From an uncultured Eubacteriales bacterium (GTDB lineage Bacteria > Bacillota > Clostridia > Oscillospirales > CAG-272), in NCBI GenBank assembly GCA_934378145.1, contig CAKXXW010000021.1, positions 1 to 32,489 on the forward strand: a stretch of 32,489 nucleotides of DNA, read 5' to 3'. Below are positions 15,190 to 23,272 of this stretch, piece after piece. The notes under the pieces are model-generated. The model was not told the DNA's origin. It did not search any database and saw only the letters and a list, made by a program, of their open reading frames with translations. Made by a program: the position numbers and the translations under genes. Numbering within the stretch: the first letter of the stretch is position 1; every line of letters starts with the position of its first letter.

Positions 15190-15221
15190 GACAACAACGC
15201 ATAACGCATAATTTAACCTCT

Positions 15222-15316
15222 TACCGGAACGGTCAGAACGACCGTTCCGGTATACGGGTCTTAAAAAGACCGCCCGCCGTGCGGTAATACGGCGAAAAAT
15301 ACCGATGTATGTCGGT
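15222..15316 (+). repeat. Array of four hairpins between binding-protein and permease genes
   Basis: The four stems are: TACCGGAACGGTC/GACCGTTCCGGTA (13 bp, 15222-15252), GGTCTT/AAGACC (15257-15271), CGCCGT/ACGGCG (15275-15294), and ACCGA/TCGGT (15301-15316). None is followed by a T-run, so they fit 3'-end protection of the binding-protein mRNA rather than termination. Confidence 0.65.
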
Positions 15317-15415
15317 CTTACGGGGCGGGAAGGCAGGATCATACCTGCTTTTTCGTCCCTGTTTCTGACTTTAGAGGAGAACTTTCAGAGCAAGTAAAAC
15401 AATCCGGAGGCAATT

Positions 15416-16399
15416 ATGTCACATCTCAAATATATAGTGCAAAGGGTCGCGCTGATGCTGCTGACGCTGTTTATCATATCGATGATATGCTTCATCCTCA
15501 TCAGAATGTTGCCCCCGGTGCCGCTGCCGGCAGGAGACCCTCATACGGCGATCATCGAGGCGCGGCGCGAGGCTCTCGGGTACAATAAGCCCTACCTCGT
15601 GCAGTTCGGCATATTCTTAAAGAGCGTGCTGACCCGGTTTGACTGGGGCGTGAGCGACAAGCTCTATCCCGGACAGGAGGTCACGGCGATCTTCTTCGAG
15701 AAGCTGCCGGCGACGATGATAGTAAACCTTTTCTCGATAATACTGAGCATACCGATAGGCGTGAGCCTCGGTATCTTCGCGGCACTGAAGAAAAATACAT
15801 GGATCGACCATGTGATCTCGACGGTCACGATGGTGGCGATCTCGGTGCCCTCCTTTGTGTACGCCTTCCTTGTACAGTATTTTCTGGCGTTCAAGCTCGG
15901 GTGGTTCCCCTTCCTTTTCGGGGTCACTGTCGACGGAACGCCGCTCGGAAGCATATCATACCTCACCCCCGCGTATCTCTGGAGTATGTTCCCGCCGATA
16001 CTTGCGCTCTCGTTCGGAGTCATCGCCGGTTTCACCCGCACGACAAGGGCTGAGCTGACGGAGGTCCTTACGAGCGAGTTTATGCTCCTTGCGAGGACGA
16101 AGGGACTTACGAAGGCGCAGGCGACCGTCCGCCACGCGCTGAAAAACTGCATGGTGGTCGTGCTTCCGTCGATCTTCGGCGAATTCATAGGGATCCTTTC
16201 GGGTTCGCTGATAATCGAGAATATATTCTCCATCCCGGGCGTCGGTGAGCTTTACCTCAATTCGATAAACGGGCGCGATTACCCGATGTTCATGATGCTG
16301 ACGGTCTTCTATACCGTCATAGGGCTTGCGGCGGGTATCGTCGTCGATATAAGCTACGGCTTTATTGACCCGAGGATCCGCGTCGGGTCGAAGAAGTGA
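15416..16399 (+). CDS. oppB: Oligopeptide ABC transporter permease OppB
   Basis: This 327-residue inner-membrane permease of the BPD_transp_1 family has the normal OppB/DppB length. The N-terminus 'MSHLKYIVQRVALMLLTLF' with the first helix and the conserved 'DWGVS' segment are typical of the B subunit. The family-wide EAA loop that docks onto the ATPase is seen as 'ARTKGLTKAQATVRHALKN'. 'IENIFSIPGVGELYLNSI' and the C-terminal 'DPRIRVG' are also diagnostic. The start follows CCGGAGG by 6 bases. It lies 226 bases after oppA and 17 bases before the oppC start. Unlike its partners OppC, OppD and OppF, it shows no insertion. Confidence 0.93.
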   Translation: MSHLKYIVQRVALMLLTLFIISMICFILIRMLPPVPLPAGDPHTAIIEARREALGYNKPYLVQFGIFLKSVLTRFDWGVSDKLYPGQEVTAIFFEKLPATMIVNLFSIILSIPIGVSLGIFAALKKNTWIDHVISTVTMVAISVPSFVYAFLVQYFLAFKLGWFPFLFGVTVDGTPLGSISYLTPAYLWSMFPPILALSFGVIAGFTRTTRAELTEVLTSEFMLLARTKGLTKAQATVRHALKNCMVVVLPSIFGEFIGILSGSLIIENIFSIPGVGELYLNSINGRDYPMFMMLTVFYTVIGLAAGIVVDISYGFIDPRIRVGSKK

Positions 16400-16416
16400 A
16401 CGAAAGGAGCCGCGCA

Positions 16417-17967
16417 ATGGATAACTTCAACACACGGAATATACCTGAACACATCCCCGCCGAAATGTTTGAATTCGCGCAGAAGGATGCGGTCATTCAC
16501 GATAAAAAGCTCGCGACCAAGCCGAGGGGCTACTTTGCCGATGCAATGCTTCGGTTCAAGAAGAACAAGTCCTCGGTCGTGGCGGCGATCATAATAGGCG
16601 TGCTGGTGCTTTTTGCGATAATCACGCCGATAGTCTCACCCTATACCCTTGACAACAAGGACAATATCTTCATAAATATGCCGCCTTTCATTCCGGCGAT
16701 GGCAGACCGCGGAAGCAGCTTCTTCGGCGGAGCTAAGACCATGGACCTCAACCAGACGATGCTTGACAACCTCAAGGCTATAAAACAGGAAACAGGCAGG
16801 GATCCGCTCCTCAGAATAAAGGAAACGAAGGAAGTCGAGGTCATAAAGAGGGGGCAGACCGTAAAGGAATACTACTACACGGCGGATGTCTGTGCCTTCT
16901 ACAATGTCGGTATAAGGACGCAGGTCATGTCGTATGAGGATTTTGAAAAGATCCAGAGATGGCAGGACGAAACGGGCATCCAGGTGCTTTATCCCGTCGT
17001 AAATCCCGACGATATAAGCGGCATCACCGACAGCCCGAATATCTGGTACAAGGTCAAGGATCGGAAGGGAACTCCCGCACTTGACAAGGACGGGAACCTC
17101 GTTCCCGCCTACTGCACCGAGGAAAGACTTGCCGGTCCCGTAAAGTACACCAGCCAAAGGATCGCCGGAGACGACGGCTCGTATATTTACAGCCTTGCCA
17201 AATCGGGCGCCGTCCAGTGCAGGATAGATTACTATAACTACTACCGTTACCTTAACGGCGGAAACGAGCCTTTCTTCCTCTTCGGAACGAATACGATGGG
17301 GCAGGACCTTCTCACCGCGATAGGCATCGGTGCGCGCTTCTCGCTCATCTTCGCGATAATCGTTTCGGCGATAAACCTTACGATAGGCGCCTTCTACGGA
17401 GCTATACAGGGCTTCTACGGAGGAGCTGTCGACCTCGTCCTCGACAGGATCGTGGATGTCCTTTCGGGCGTCCCCTTCATCGTCACTGCGACGCTCTTCC
17501 AGCTCCATCTGGCGCAGAAGGTCGGCACGGTCGTGTCATTCCTCTTCGCCTTCGTTCTGACGGGGTGGATAGGTATGGCGGCGCTGACGAGAAAGCAGTT
17601 CTACCGCTTCAAGAATCAGGAATTCGTCTACGCGGCGAAGACGCTCGGTGCGTCCGACTGGAGACTGATGTTCAAGCATATCTTCCCGAACTCTCTCGGC
17701 ACCATAGTGACGAGCTGCGCGCTCGTCATCCCGGGTGTCATAAGCTCGGAGACGAACCTCACCTACCTCGGGATCGTAAACCTTTCGGAATTTGCGGGGA
17801 CCACGATAGGCGTCCTTATGTCGCAGGGGCAGGCGTCTATGACCTCGTCGCCTCATGTCATATTCTTCCCGGCGATATTCATATCACTGCTGATAATATC
17901 CTTCAACCTGTTCGGAAACGGACTGAGGGACGCGTTCAACCCGTCAACGAGAGGAGTTGATGACTGA
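16417..17967 (+). CDS. oppC: Oligopeptide ABC transporter permease OppC with large external insert
   Basis: This 516-residue permease compares with ~300 for usual OppC. The start is ATG 16417, 7 bases after AAAGGAG; an earlier GTG at 16396 overlaps oppB and lacks a site. The OppC N-terminal segment with the first helix (about 52-73, VVAAIIIGVLVLFAIITPIV) is followed by ~190 residues, about 92-285, before 'FGTNTMGQDLL' (from residue 289), which normally comes shortly after helix 1. This insert is hydrophilic and should lie outside the membrane, close to the binding protein. The rest is standard, including the EAA loop 'AAKTLGASDWRLMFKHIFPN' and the C-terminal 'NLFGNGLRDAFNP'. Its TGA overlaps the oppD ATG by one base. 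Confidence 0.92.
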   Translation: MDNFNTRNIPEHIPAEMFEFAQKDAVIHDKKLATKPRGYFADAMLRFKKNKSSVVAAIIIGVLVLFAIITPIVSPYTLDNKDNIFINMPPFIPAMADRGSSFFGGAKTMDLNQTMLDNLKAIKQETGRDPLLRIKETKEVEVIKRGQTVKEYYYTADVCAFYNVGIRTQVMSYEDFEKIQRWQDETGIQVLYPVVNPDDISGITDSPNIWYKVKDRKGTPALDKDGNLVPAYCTEERLAGPVKYTSQRIAGDDGSYIYSLAKSGAVQCRIDYYNYYRYLNGGNEPFFLFGTNTMGQDLLTAIGIGARFSLIFAIIVSAINLTIGAFYGAIQGFYGGAVDLVLDRIVDVLSGVPFIVTATLFQLHLAQKVGTVVSFLFAFVLTGWIGMAALTRKQFYRFKNQEFVYAAKTLGASDWRLMFKHIFPNSLGTIVTSCALVIPGVISSETNLTYLGIVNLSEFAGTTIGVLMSQGQASMTSSPHVIFFPAIFISLLIISFNLFGNGLRDAFNPSTRGVDD

Positions 17968-20144
17968 TGGCGGAGAAAAAACTTGAGGTCAGAAACCTCA
18001 CGGTATCCTTCCGCACCTCAAACGGAAGACTTCAGGCGGTCAGAGGCATCGACTTTGACCTCTATAAGGGCGAAACTCTCGCTATCGTCGGCGAATCGGG
18101 ATCGGGGAAATCGGTCACATCGAAGGCGATCCTCGGCATCCTTGCCGGAAACTCGATCGTTGAGGGCGGTGAGATAATCTATGACGGCAAGGATCTTCTG
18201 AAGCTCTCGGAATCCGAATTCCACCGCATCCGCGGGGACAAGATCGCGATGATCTTCCAGGACCCGATGTCAAGCCTCAATCCTATCGTCAAGATAGGCA
18301 GACAGCTCACCGAGGCTATGATCCTCAAGGGCAAGGCGAGACAGAAGGAGAGCAGGTTCCTCTTCAACTCCTACCTTGAGCGCCTGCGGGTCAATATGAT
18401 CGAAGCGGAGGCGAAGGGCGACGCGGCAAAAGCTGCCGAGATCAGCACAAAGTGCAAGAATTTCGATAAATTCGAGTATAAGCACCTCGACCTTGAGTCG
18501 GCTTACAGAAGAAGATATTCGGCAGCCTCCGACGCCGCCGACGATATCGACGCCCTGACCTTCGAGATGTCGAAGAAGGGCGCGAAGGATGTCGTCTACC
18601 GCGTCAACAAGATAAGCAAGGAATCGGCGCTCTCGATCGGCGAATATGTCGTTGACACGCGAGCCGAGGAACTTCGCGGAAGGCTCCGCGAACTCAGAGC
18701 GGCGCTCGCCGCCGACAGAGGGGCGAAGGATCCTTCTTATGAGAAGACCGCCGCGGCGCTTACGGCGGTAGGTCTGATCCTGCGCGAGGCACTTGCGAAG
18801 ACCATGCCGAACTTTTTCGCGATGGGCTATTACCTTACCTTCAGCAAGGAGCCGCTGCCCGATATGCCGGTGGATGAACTCAACCGGTTCATGAGAAAGT
18901 ACCTTGATGATAATTTCATGCTCGATTTCATCGCCAACGCAAAGTGCGGGCTGATGTATTCGGCGGAGATGGCAGACGGAAAGAAACGCGAGGCTATCGC
19001 GGTCCTCAAAGCCGAAAAGGGCGCCTTTGAGGGGCAGCCCGACAAAAAGAAGTGGCTTGCCGCCGCCGATAAGATGAAAAAAGCCGTCGATGATTCGATA
19101 GACCGCCTTGAAACGGTGAAGGACGGCGTGGCATACACCTTCGGCGAATCGCTGCGCGGCTCGGTGGAGCTTTACTTCTCGTCGATAGAGAAGAATAAGA
19201 GCGAGGCAGAGCGCTACGCGAAGCAGAAGGCAAAATACGATGCCGTAGTCGCCAAGGGCAAGACCCCGAAGGCGGAGGTCGTTCCCGCCTCGGTCACTGA
19301 TCTTGACGAGGCGAGAGAGGACATCATCCGCAAGATCGACCGTGTGCTTGAGCATTACCGCAAGAGGCTCGACGCGGCGAAGGACAGAAACTTTGACGAC
19401 GAGACCGTCGCTATGATAGATTTCCTCAAGGCGAACGCCTCGGGCGTCGTCAACAAGGTCACAAAAAGCATAGCCAAGGCGAGAGCCATAAAGCTTATGG
19501 AGGAGGTCGGCATCTCCGAGCCGAGGAAGAGGTACAATCAGTATCCCTTCGAGTTCTCGGGAGGTATGCGGCAGAGGATAGTCATAGCGATCGCCCTTGC
19601 CGCCGACCCCGACATACTCATATGCGACGAGCCTACGACGGCTCTCGATGTCACGATACAGTCGCAGATACTTGAGCTTATCGGCAAGCTGAAGCGCGAG
19701 CGCGAGCTTTCGATAATCTTCATCACGCACGACCTCGGTGTCGTCGCGAATATGGCTGACCGCATCGCGGTCATGTATGCCGGAAAGATAGTCGAATACG
19801 GCACGGCGAGTGATGTCTTCTATCATTCGGCGCATCCGTACACATGGGCGCTCCTTTCGTCCATGCCCGACCTTGATACGGACGACAAGCTCGATTCGAT
19901 CCCCGGCACGCCGCCGCTCATGATCTATCCGCCGAAGGGAGATGCCTTCGCCGAGCGTAACAAGTATGCGATGAAGATAGACTTCGAGCGTCAGCCGCCG
20001 ATGTTCAGGATATCCGATACCCACTACGCGGCGACATGGTTGCTTCATCCCGATGCGCCTCATGTCGATCCGCCGAAGACCGTCACCGACAGGATAAGCA
20101 GAATGAAGGACAGGAGGCAGGAAAACTATGGCAACGAACAATAA
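17967..20144 (+). CDS. oppD: Oligopeptide ABC transporter ATPase OppD with ~375-residue insert
   Basis: This 725-residue ATPase is about twice the usual OppD. All nucleotide-binding motifs are present: Walker A GESGSGKS (42-49), Q-loop MIFQDPMSSLNP (Q98), signature SGGMRQR (531-537), Walker B ILICDE (550-555), and H-loop IFITHDLG. In normal OppD the Q-loop and signature are about 70 residues apart; here they are 433 apart. The insert (about 125-500) sits within the helical domain, is highly charged, Ala/Lys/Glu rich and predicted helical, and has no recognised domain or membrane segment. The normal sequence resumes at 'AIKLMEEVGI' before the signature. The reading frame is continuous with uniform codon use, so this is not a frameshift artefact. 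The C-terminal oligopeptide-specific region ('HPYTWALLSSMPDLD') is present. Confidence 0.93.
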   Translation: MAEKKLEVRNLTVSFRTSNGRLQAVRGIDFDLYKGETLAIVGESGSGKSVTSKAILGILAGNSIVEGGEIIYDGKDLLKLSESEFHRIRGDKIAMIFQDPMSSLNPIVKIGRQLTEAMILKGKARQKESRFLFNSYLERLRVNMIEAEAKGDAAKAAEISTKCKNFDKFEYKHLDLESAYRRRYSAASDAADDIDALTFEMSKKGAKDVVYRVNKISKESALSIGEYVVDTRAEELRGRLRELRAALAADRGAKDPSYEKTAAALTAVGLILREALAKTMPNFFAMGYYLTFSKEPLPDMPVDELNRFMRKYLDDNFMLDFIANAKCGLMYSAEMADGKKREAIAVLKAEKGAFEGQPDKKKWLAAADKMKKAVDDSIDRLETVKDGVAYTFGESLRGSVELYFSSIEKNKSEAERYAKQKAKYDAVVAKGKTPKAEVVPASVTDLDEAREDIIRKIDRVLEHYRKRLDAAKDRNFDDETVAMIDFLKANASGVVNKVTKSIAKARAIKLMEEVGISEPRKRYNQYPFEFSGGMRQRIVIAIALAADPDILICDEPTTALDVTIQSQILELIGKLKRERELSIIFITHDLGVVANMADRIAVMYAGKIVEYGTASDVFYHSAHPYTWALLSSMPDLDTDDKLDSIPGTPPLMIYPPKGDAFAERNKYAMKIDFERQPPMFRISDTHYAATWLLHPDAPHVDPPKTVTDRISRMKDRRQENYGNEQ

Positions 20145-21288
20145 CGAAGTCCTTCTGCGCGTAGAACACCTTCGCCAATACTTCGGAAGCACAAAGGCTG
20201 TCGACGATGTGAGCTTCGATATAAAGAAGGGCGAGGCTTTCGGCCTTGTCGGAGAGTCGGGCTGCGGAAAAACGACGACCGGACGCTCGATAATAAAGCT
20301 CTACAACATCACGGGCGGAAATATCTACTTCAAGGGCATCCGCATCGGCGCGGGACTCTATGACCTCAGGCAGGCGATAAAAGAGGCTAAAAAGAAGCCC
20401 GACGGCGGTGCCGAGGTCGCCGCCCTGAAAAAGGAAATAAAAAAGGCGATCTACGACCAGAAGCACTGTGACAGGCAGTATCAGCGCGAGCAGGTGCAGA
20501 AGGTAAAGGAGAAGTACAGACCTCTCCTTGCTGCCGACGAGAAGAACGCCGAGCTTCGCCGCGAGTATTCCACCGAGCTGAGAAAAGCGAAAAAGACGCG
20601 CCTTGTGACGCAGATACAGATGATCTTCCAGGATCCGATAGCCTCGCTGAACCCGAGAATGACCGTCCGCGAGATAATCGCGGAGGGACTTATAATCCAG
20701 GGCGAGAAGGATAAGAAGGAGATCAACCGCAAGGTGTTTGAGATGCTCGACCTTGTCGGACTTGCGCCCGAATACGCCGACCGTTATCCTCACGAGTTTT
20801 CGGGAGGTCAGAGACAGAGGATCGGCGTCGCGCGCTCGATAATCATGCACCCCGAGCTGATAATCGCCGACGAGCCCGTTTCGGCGCTCGATGTGTCGAT
20901 ACAGGCGCAGGTGATAAACCTGCTCAACGATCTGCGCGACAGGTTTGACCTTACGGTACTCTTCATCGCGCATGACCTTTCGGTCGTCAAGTACTTCTCC
21001 GACCGCATCGGAGTTATGTATTTCGGAAAGATGGTGGAGCTTGCCGATTCCGACGAGCTTTTCCGTCACCCGCTCCACCCCTACACCCGCTCGCTCCTCT
21101 CGGCGATCCCGCTTCCCGACCCGGAATACGAGAAGCTAAGAAAGAGGATAGAGTACAACCCGCTTGCCGAGCATGACTACACGGTCGACAAGCCCTCGAT
21201 GCGTGAGGTAGGGAAGGGACACTTCGTCTACTGCAACGACGAGGAATTCGCAAGGTACAGGGCGGTGCTTGAGGCGGACAATGGCTGA
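20128..21288 (+). CDS. oppF: Oligopeptide ABC transporter ATPase OppF with ~80-residue insert
   Basis: This 386-residue second ATPase of the importer has Walker A GESGCGKT (42-49), Q-loop IFQDPIASLNP (Q168), signature SGGQRQR (225-231), Walker B LIIADE (244-249) and 'FIAHDLSVV'. A charged helical insert of ~80 residues (about 76-158, rich in Lys, Arg, Glu and Gln) lies between Walker A and the Q-loop, a different position from the OppD insert. The C-terminal 'HPLHPYTRSLLSAIP' is typical of OppF. The start overlaps the end of oppD by 17 bases and has AGGAGG 10 bases upstream, which indicates translational coupling. Confidence 0.93.
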   Translation: MATNNNEVLLRVEHLRQYFGSTKAVDDVSFDIKKGEAFGLVGESGCGKTTTGRSIIKLYNITGGNIYFKGIRIGAGLYDLRQAIKEAKKKPDGGAEVAALKKEIKKAIYDQKHCDRQYQREQVQKVKEKYRPLLAADEKNAELRREYSTELRKAKKTRLVTQIQMIFQDPIASLNPRMTVREIIAEGLIIQGEKDKKEINRKVFEMLDLVGLAPEYADRYPHEFSGGQRQRIGVARSIIMHPELIIADEPVSALDVSIQAQVINLLNDLRDRFDLTVLFIAHDLSVVKYFSDRIGVMYFGKMVELADSDELFRHPLHPYTRSLLSAIPLPDPEYEKLRKRIEYNPLAEHDYTVDKPSMREVGKGHFVYCNDEEFARYRAVLEADNG

Positions 21289-21706
21289 GGGGAAGCGTTG
21301 GAAATTCCCCGGCAGGACGGGCTGGCTCATCTCGGCGGCGGTCTTGCTGGCGCTGACAATTGCCCTTATGTTCGCCGAGAAGGTCTTTGCCTCGTCGGGC
21401 GCCGGTGAGGCGCTCGGGCGACTCAGCAATGCCTTTTTCGTCGCCGGACTGCTCTATGCGGGTGCCGGAGGACTCAGCTTCGTCGCGGCTATGGGCGGAT
21501 TCGATTCGTTCACCTATATTTTCAGAAATTTTGCGCTTCATTCGCTGATCCCGACGCGGCAGCCGAAGAAATACAAGAGTTTTTACGATTACAGGACCGA
21601 GAAGGATGAGAAGGGAAGGCACTGGCTGCCTCACCTTCTGATACTCGGCGGAGGCATGATCGTTGTGAGCGTGATCCTGCTCGCCGTCGGGTACGCCTTC
21701 GGCTGA
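21281..21706 (+). CDS. Small three-helix membrane protein, DUF3899-like
   Basis: The start at ATG 21281 overlaps the oppF stop by 8 bases and gives 141 residues. Three hydrophobic segments are seen: about 15-35 (WLISAAVLLALTIALMFA), 48-70 (LSNAFFVAGLLYAGAGGLSFV) and 118-140 (LLILGGGMIVVSVILLAVGY). A conserved-looking 'FDSFTYIFRNF' and a basic loop with 'YKSFYDYRTEKDEKG' lie between helices 2 and 3. This layout fits the uncharacterised DUF3899 membrane family. It is coupled to the peptide transporter operon and may be an accessory of it, though such small genes are also carried along by chance. Function unknown. Confidence 0.7.
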   Translation: MAEGKRWKFPGRTGWLISAAVLLALTIALMFAEKVFASSGAGEALGRLSNAFFVAGLLYAGAGGLSFVAAMGGFDSFTYIFRNFALHSLIPTRQPKKYKSFYDYRTEKDEKGRHWLPHLLILGGGMIVVSVILLAVGYAFG

Positions 21707-21736
21707 AAGCCCGTAAAAAGATACGGGGATACGAAG

Positions 21737-21776
21737 GACGCGGGGGAACTTTCTTAGAAGAAAGTTCCCCCGCGTC
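21737..21776. repeat. Solo copy of the CTTTCTT-AG-AAGAAAG hairpin repeat
   Basis: A perfect 19-bp stem (GACGCGGGGGAACTTTCTT with its complement, AG loop) lies between convergent genes. The core hairpin, the preceding GGGGATACGAAG and the following CAAAGAA match the 5' part of the larger repeats at 25118 and 32259, so this looks like a truncated copy. It may also stop convergent transcription, although T-runs are missing. Confidence 0.7.
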
Positions 21777-21809
21777 TCCCGTCGCAAAGAAAAGGCAGAC
21801 CGTGATTTT

Positions 21810-22502
21810 TTATTTTCCGCCGTTTGAAGCCATCATCGACCGGAGAGCTGCGAGCGCCTGCTTAAGTCCTCCCAGCTCGTCGATAACTCCGCAGTCGACC
21901 GCCTCGCGTCCGGCGAGGATGCTGCCTATATCGTTCGCCATCTCGTCGGGGCGCATCATAAGCTCGCTGAGTTTCCTTTCGGTTATTCTTGAATGGTCGG
22001 TGATGAACCTTATGATCCTTGCCTGCATATCGCGGAGGTAGTTGTAGGTCTGCGGTGCGCCGATAACGGGGCCGCTGACCCTTACGGGGTGGACTGTCAT
22101 CGTCGCCGAGGGCACGATGAAGGATTTCCTTGCCGCGACCGCGAGCGGGACACCTATCGAATGTCCGCCGCCGAGGACAAGAGAGACCGTCGGCTTCGTC
22201 ATGGAGGCTATCATCTCGGCAATAGCCAGCCCCGCCTCGACATCGCCGCCCATCGTATTGAGGATCACGAGAAGCCCCTCGATATCCTCCGATTCCTCGA
22301 CCGCGACGAGCAGAGGTATGACATGCTCGTATTTTGTCGTTTTCTGATTGTCGCCGAGAAGGTAATGCCCCTCGATCTGACCTATTATATTGAGGCAGTG
22401 GATCGTCTCTCGCGAATTTTTCGCCGTTACGCCGCCCTCGAGCAGGGAATCAAGGTCATTTTCGCTTCCCGCCGGATTTTGGTCCTTCTTTTTATCTTCC
22501 AT
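21810..22502 (-). CDS. tepA: TepA-type ClpP-like serine protease
   Basis: This 230-residue ClpP-fold protein is of the TepA/YmfB (translocation-enhancing) branch. The oxyanion region is NTMGGDV (82-88). The catalytic serine is S115 in GGGHSIGVPL, and the histidine is H138 in MTVHPVR. A hydrophilic, probably disordered N-terminal ~30 residues precedes 'ETIHCLNIIGQIEGH'. There is no signal peptide, so it is cytoplasmic or membrane-associated. Bacillus TepA acts in signal-peptide degradation or protein export. The start follows AAGGGG by about 8 bases on the minus strand. No clear promoter of its own was found in the ~100 bases upstream; it is convergent with the opp operon and divergent from pduL. 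Confidence 0.88.
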   Translation of the reverse strand: MEDKKKDQNPAGSENDLDSLLEGGVTAKNSRETIHCLNIIGQIEGHYLLGDNQKTTKYEHVIPLLVAVEESEDIEGLLVILNTMGGDVEAGLAIAEMIASMTKPTVSLVLGGGHSIGVPLAVAARKSFIVPSATMTVHPVRVSGPVIGAPQTYNYLRDMQARIIRFITDHSRITERKLSELMMRPDEMANDIGSILAGREAVDCGVIDELGGLKQALAALRSMMASNGGK

Positions 22503-22587
22503 TTGTTTGCCCCTTCTTTTTTCCTGTCAAAGATTATTATTCCCGCAAAAAATCACACGCTATGCACCGAAAATCCGCTTTGCGCTA

Positions 22588-22616
22588 TTTACAAAAGGGA
22601 AAAATAATGATATAAT
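22588..22616 (+). promoter_or_regulatory. Promoter of the pduL operon
   Basis: TTTACA (22588-22593), 17 bases, TATAAT (22611-22616), with TGA just before the -10 (extended -10). Confidence 0.8.
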
Positions 22617-22660
22617 GAATCTTGGTATGAAAATCGAAAAGTTATAAGGAAGGTATCATT

Positions 22661-23230
22661 ATGGCAAAACAGTTTATGGTCGAAACCTCTGCCCGTCATG
22701 TCCATGTGACGCGCGAGACCCTTGATGTTCTTTTCGGTAAGGGATACGAGCTTACCGTAAAGAAGGAACTGAGCCAGCCCGGTCAGTTCGCCTCGAATGA
22801 AAAGATCGATGTCGTCGGTCCGAAGGGCGCACTCAAGTTAAGTATTCTCGGGCCCGTCCGCACGGCGGATCAGGTCGAGGTATCCTTCACCGATGCCCGC
22901 GCGCTCGGTATCACCCCTCCGATCCGTGAGAGCGGCGACATTGCCGGCACTCCGGGTGCGAAGCTCGTCGGTCCCTGCGGCGAGGTCGAGATCTCCGAGG
23001 GCGTTATCGTCGCAAAGAGGCACATACATATGACTCCTGCCGACGCTGCCGAGATGGGTGTCGAGGACAAGCAGGTCGTAAAGGTAAAGCTCGACACGAC
23101 CCGTCCCCTTATCTTTGACGATGTGGTCGTCCGCGTCAGCCCGAAGTTCGCCCTTGCCATGCATATTGACACCGACGAATGCAACGCCGCCGCAGCCTTC
23201 GGCAAGGTCAACGGCGAGATAGTCAAATAA
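22661..23230 (+). CDS. pduL: PduL-type phosphate acyltransferase
   Basis: This 189-residue PduL-family enzyme interconverts acyl-CoA (propionyl- or acetyl-CoA) with acyl-phosphate, allowing ATP formation by an acyl kinase. The zinc-binding histidine pairs are SARHVHV (H13, H15) and KRHIHM (H121, H123), at the expected places in the two similar halves. The N-terminal microcompartment-targeting helix of true Pdu proteins is absent: the conserved 'VETSARHVH' begins at residue 7. No shell protein genes are nearby. It is therefore probably a free cytoplasmic phosphotransacetylase replacing Pta. The start follows AAGGAAGG. It heads a three-gene operon with an Fe-S scaffold-like gene and a GGGtGRT gene; the reason for this company is not known. 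Confidence 0.9.
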   Translation: MAKQFMVETSARHVHVTRETLDVLFGKGYELTVKKELSQPGQFASNEKIDVVGPKGALKLSILGPVRTADQVEVSFTDARALGITPPIRESGDIAGTPGAKLVGPCGEVEISEGVIVAKRHIHMTPADAAEMGVEDKQVVKVKLDTTRPLIFDDVVVRVSPKFALAMHIDTDECNAAAAFGKVNGEIVK

Positions 23231-23272
23231 GCAAAGGATAAATCCTGTATTTTATAAAAGGAGATTTACATA

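Noticed and set aside
12499..15342. Very long antisense open frame (947 codons) opposite oppA
   Set aside because: It mirrors the codon bias of the strongly supported oppA gene and has no ribosome site. Its translation is rich in Val, Leu and Arg, without motifs, as usual for shadow frames.
17967..20144. OppD might be two fused or misassembled genes
   Set aside because: The frame is uninterrupted and codon use looks uniform. The sequence before and after the insert joins into one normal OppD, so an in-frame insertion fits better.
18270..20192. Long antisense frame (640 codons) opposite oppD, and similar ones opposite rnj (6016-7671) and the GGGtGRT genes (23252-24922)
   Set aside because: The sense strands encode intact families with all motifs. 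The antisense products look like shadow translations and show no starts or promoters.
22661..23230. PduL as part of a bacterial microcompartment
   Set aside because: No shell protein genes are present in the window and the N-terminal targeting helix is missing.
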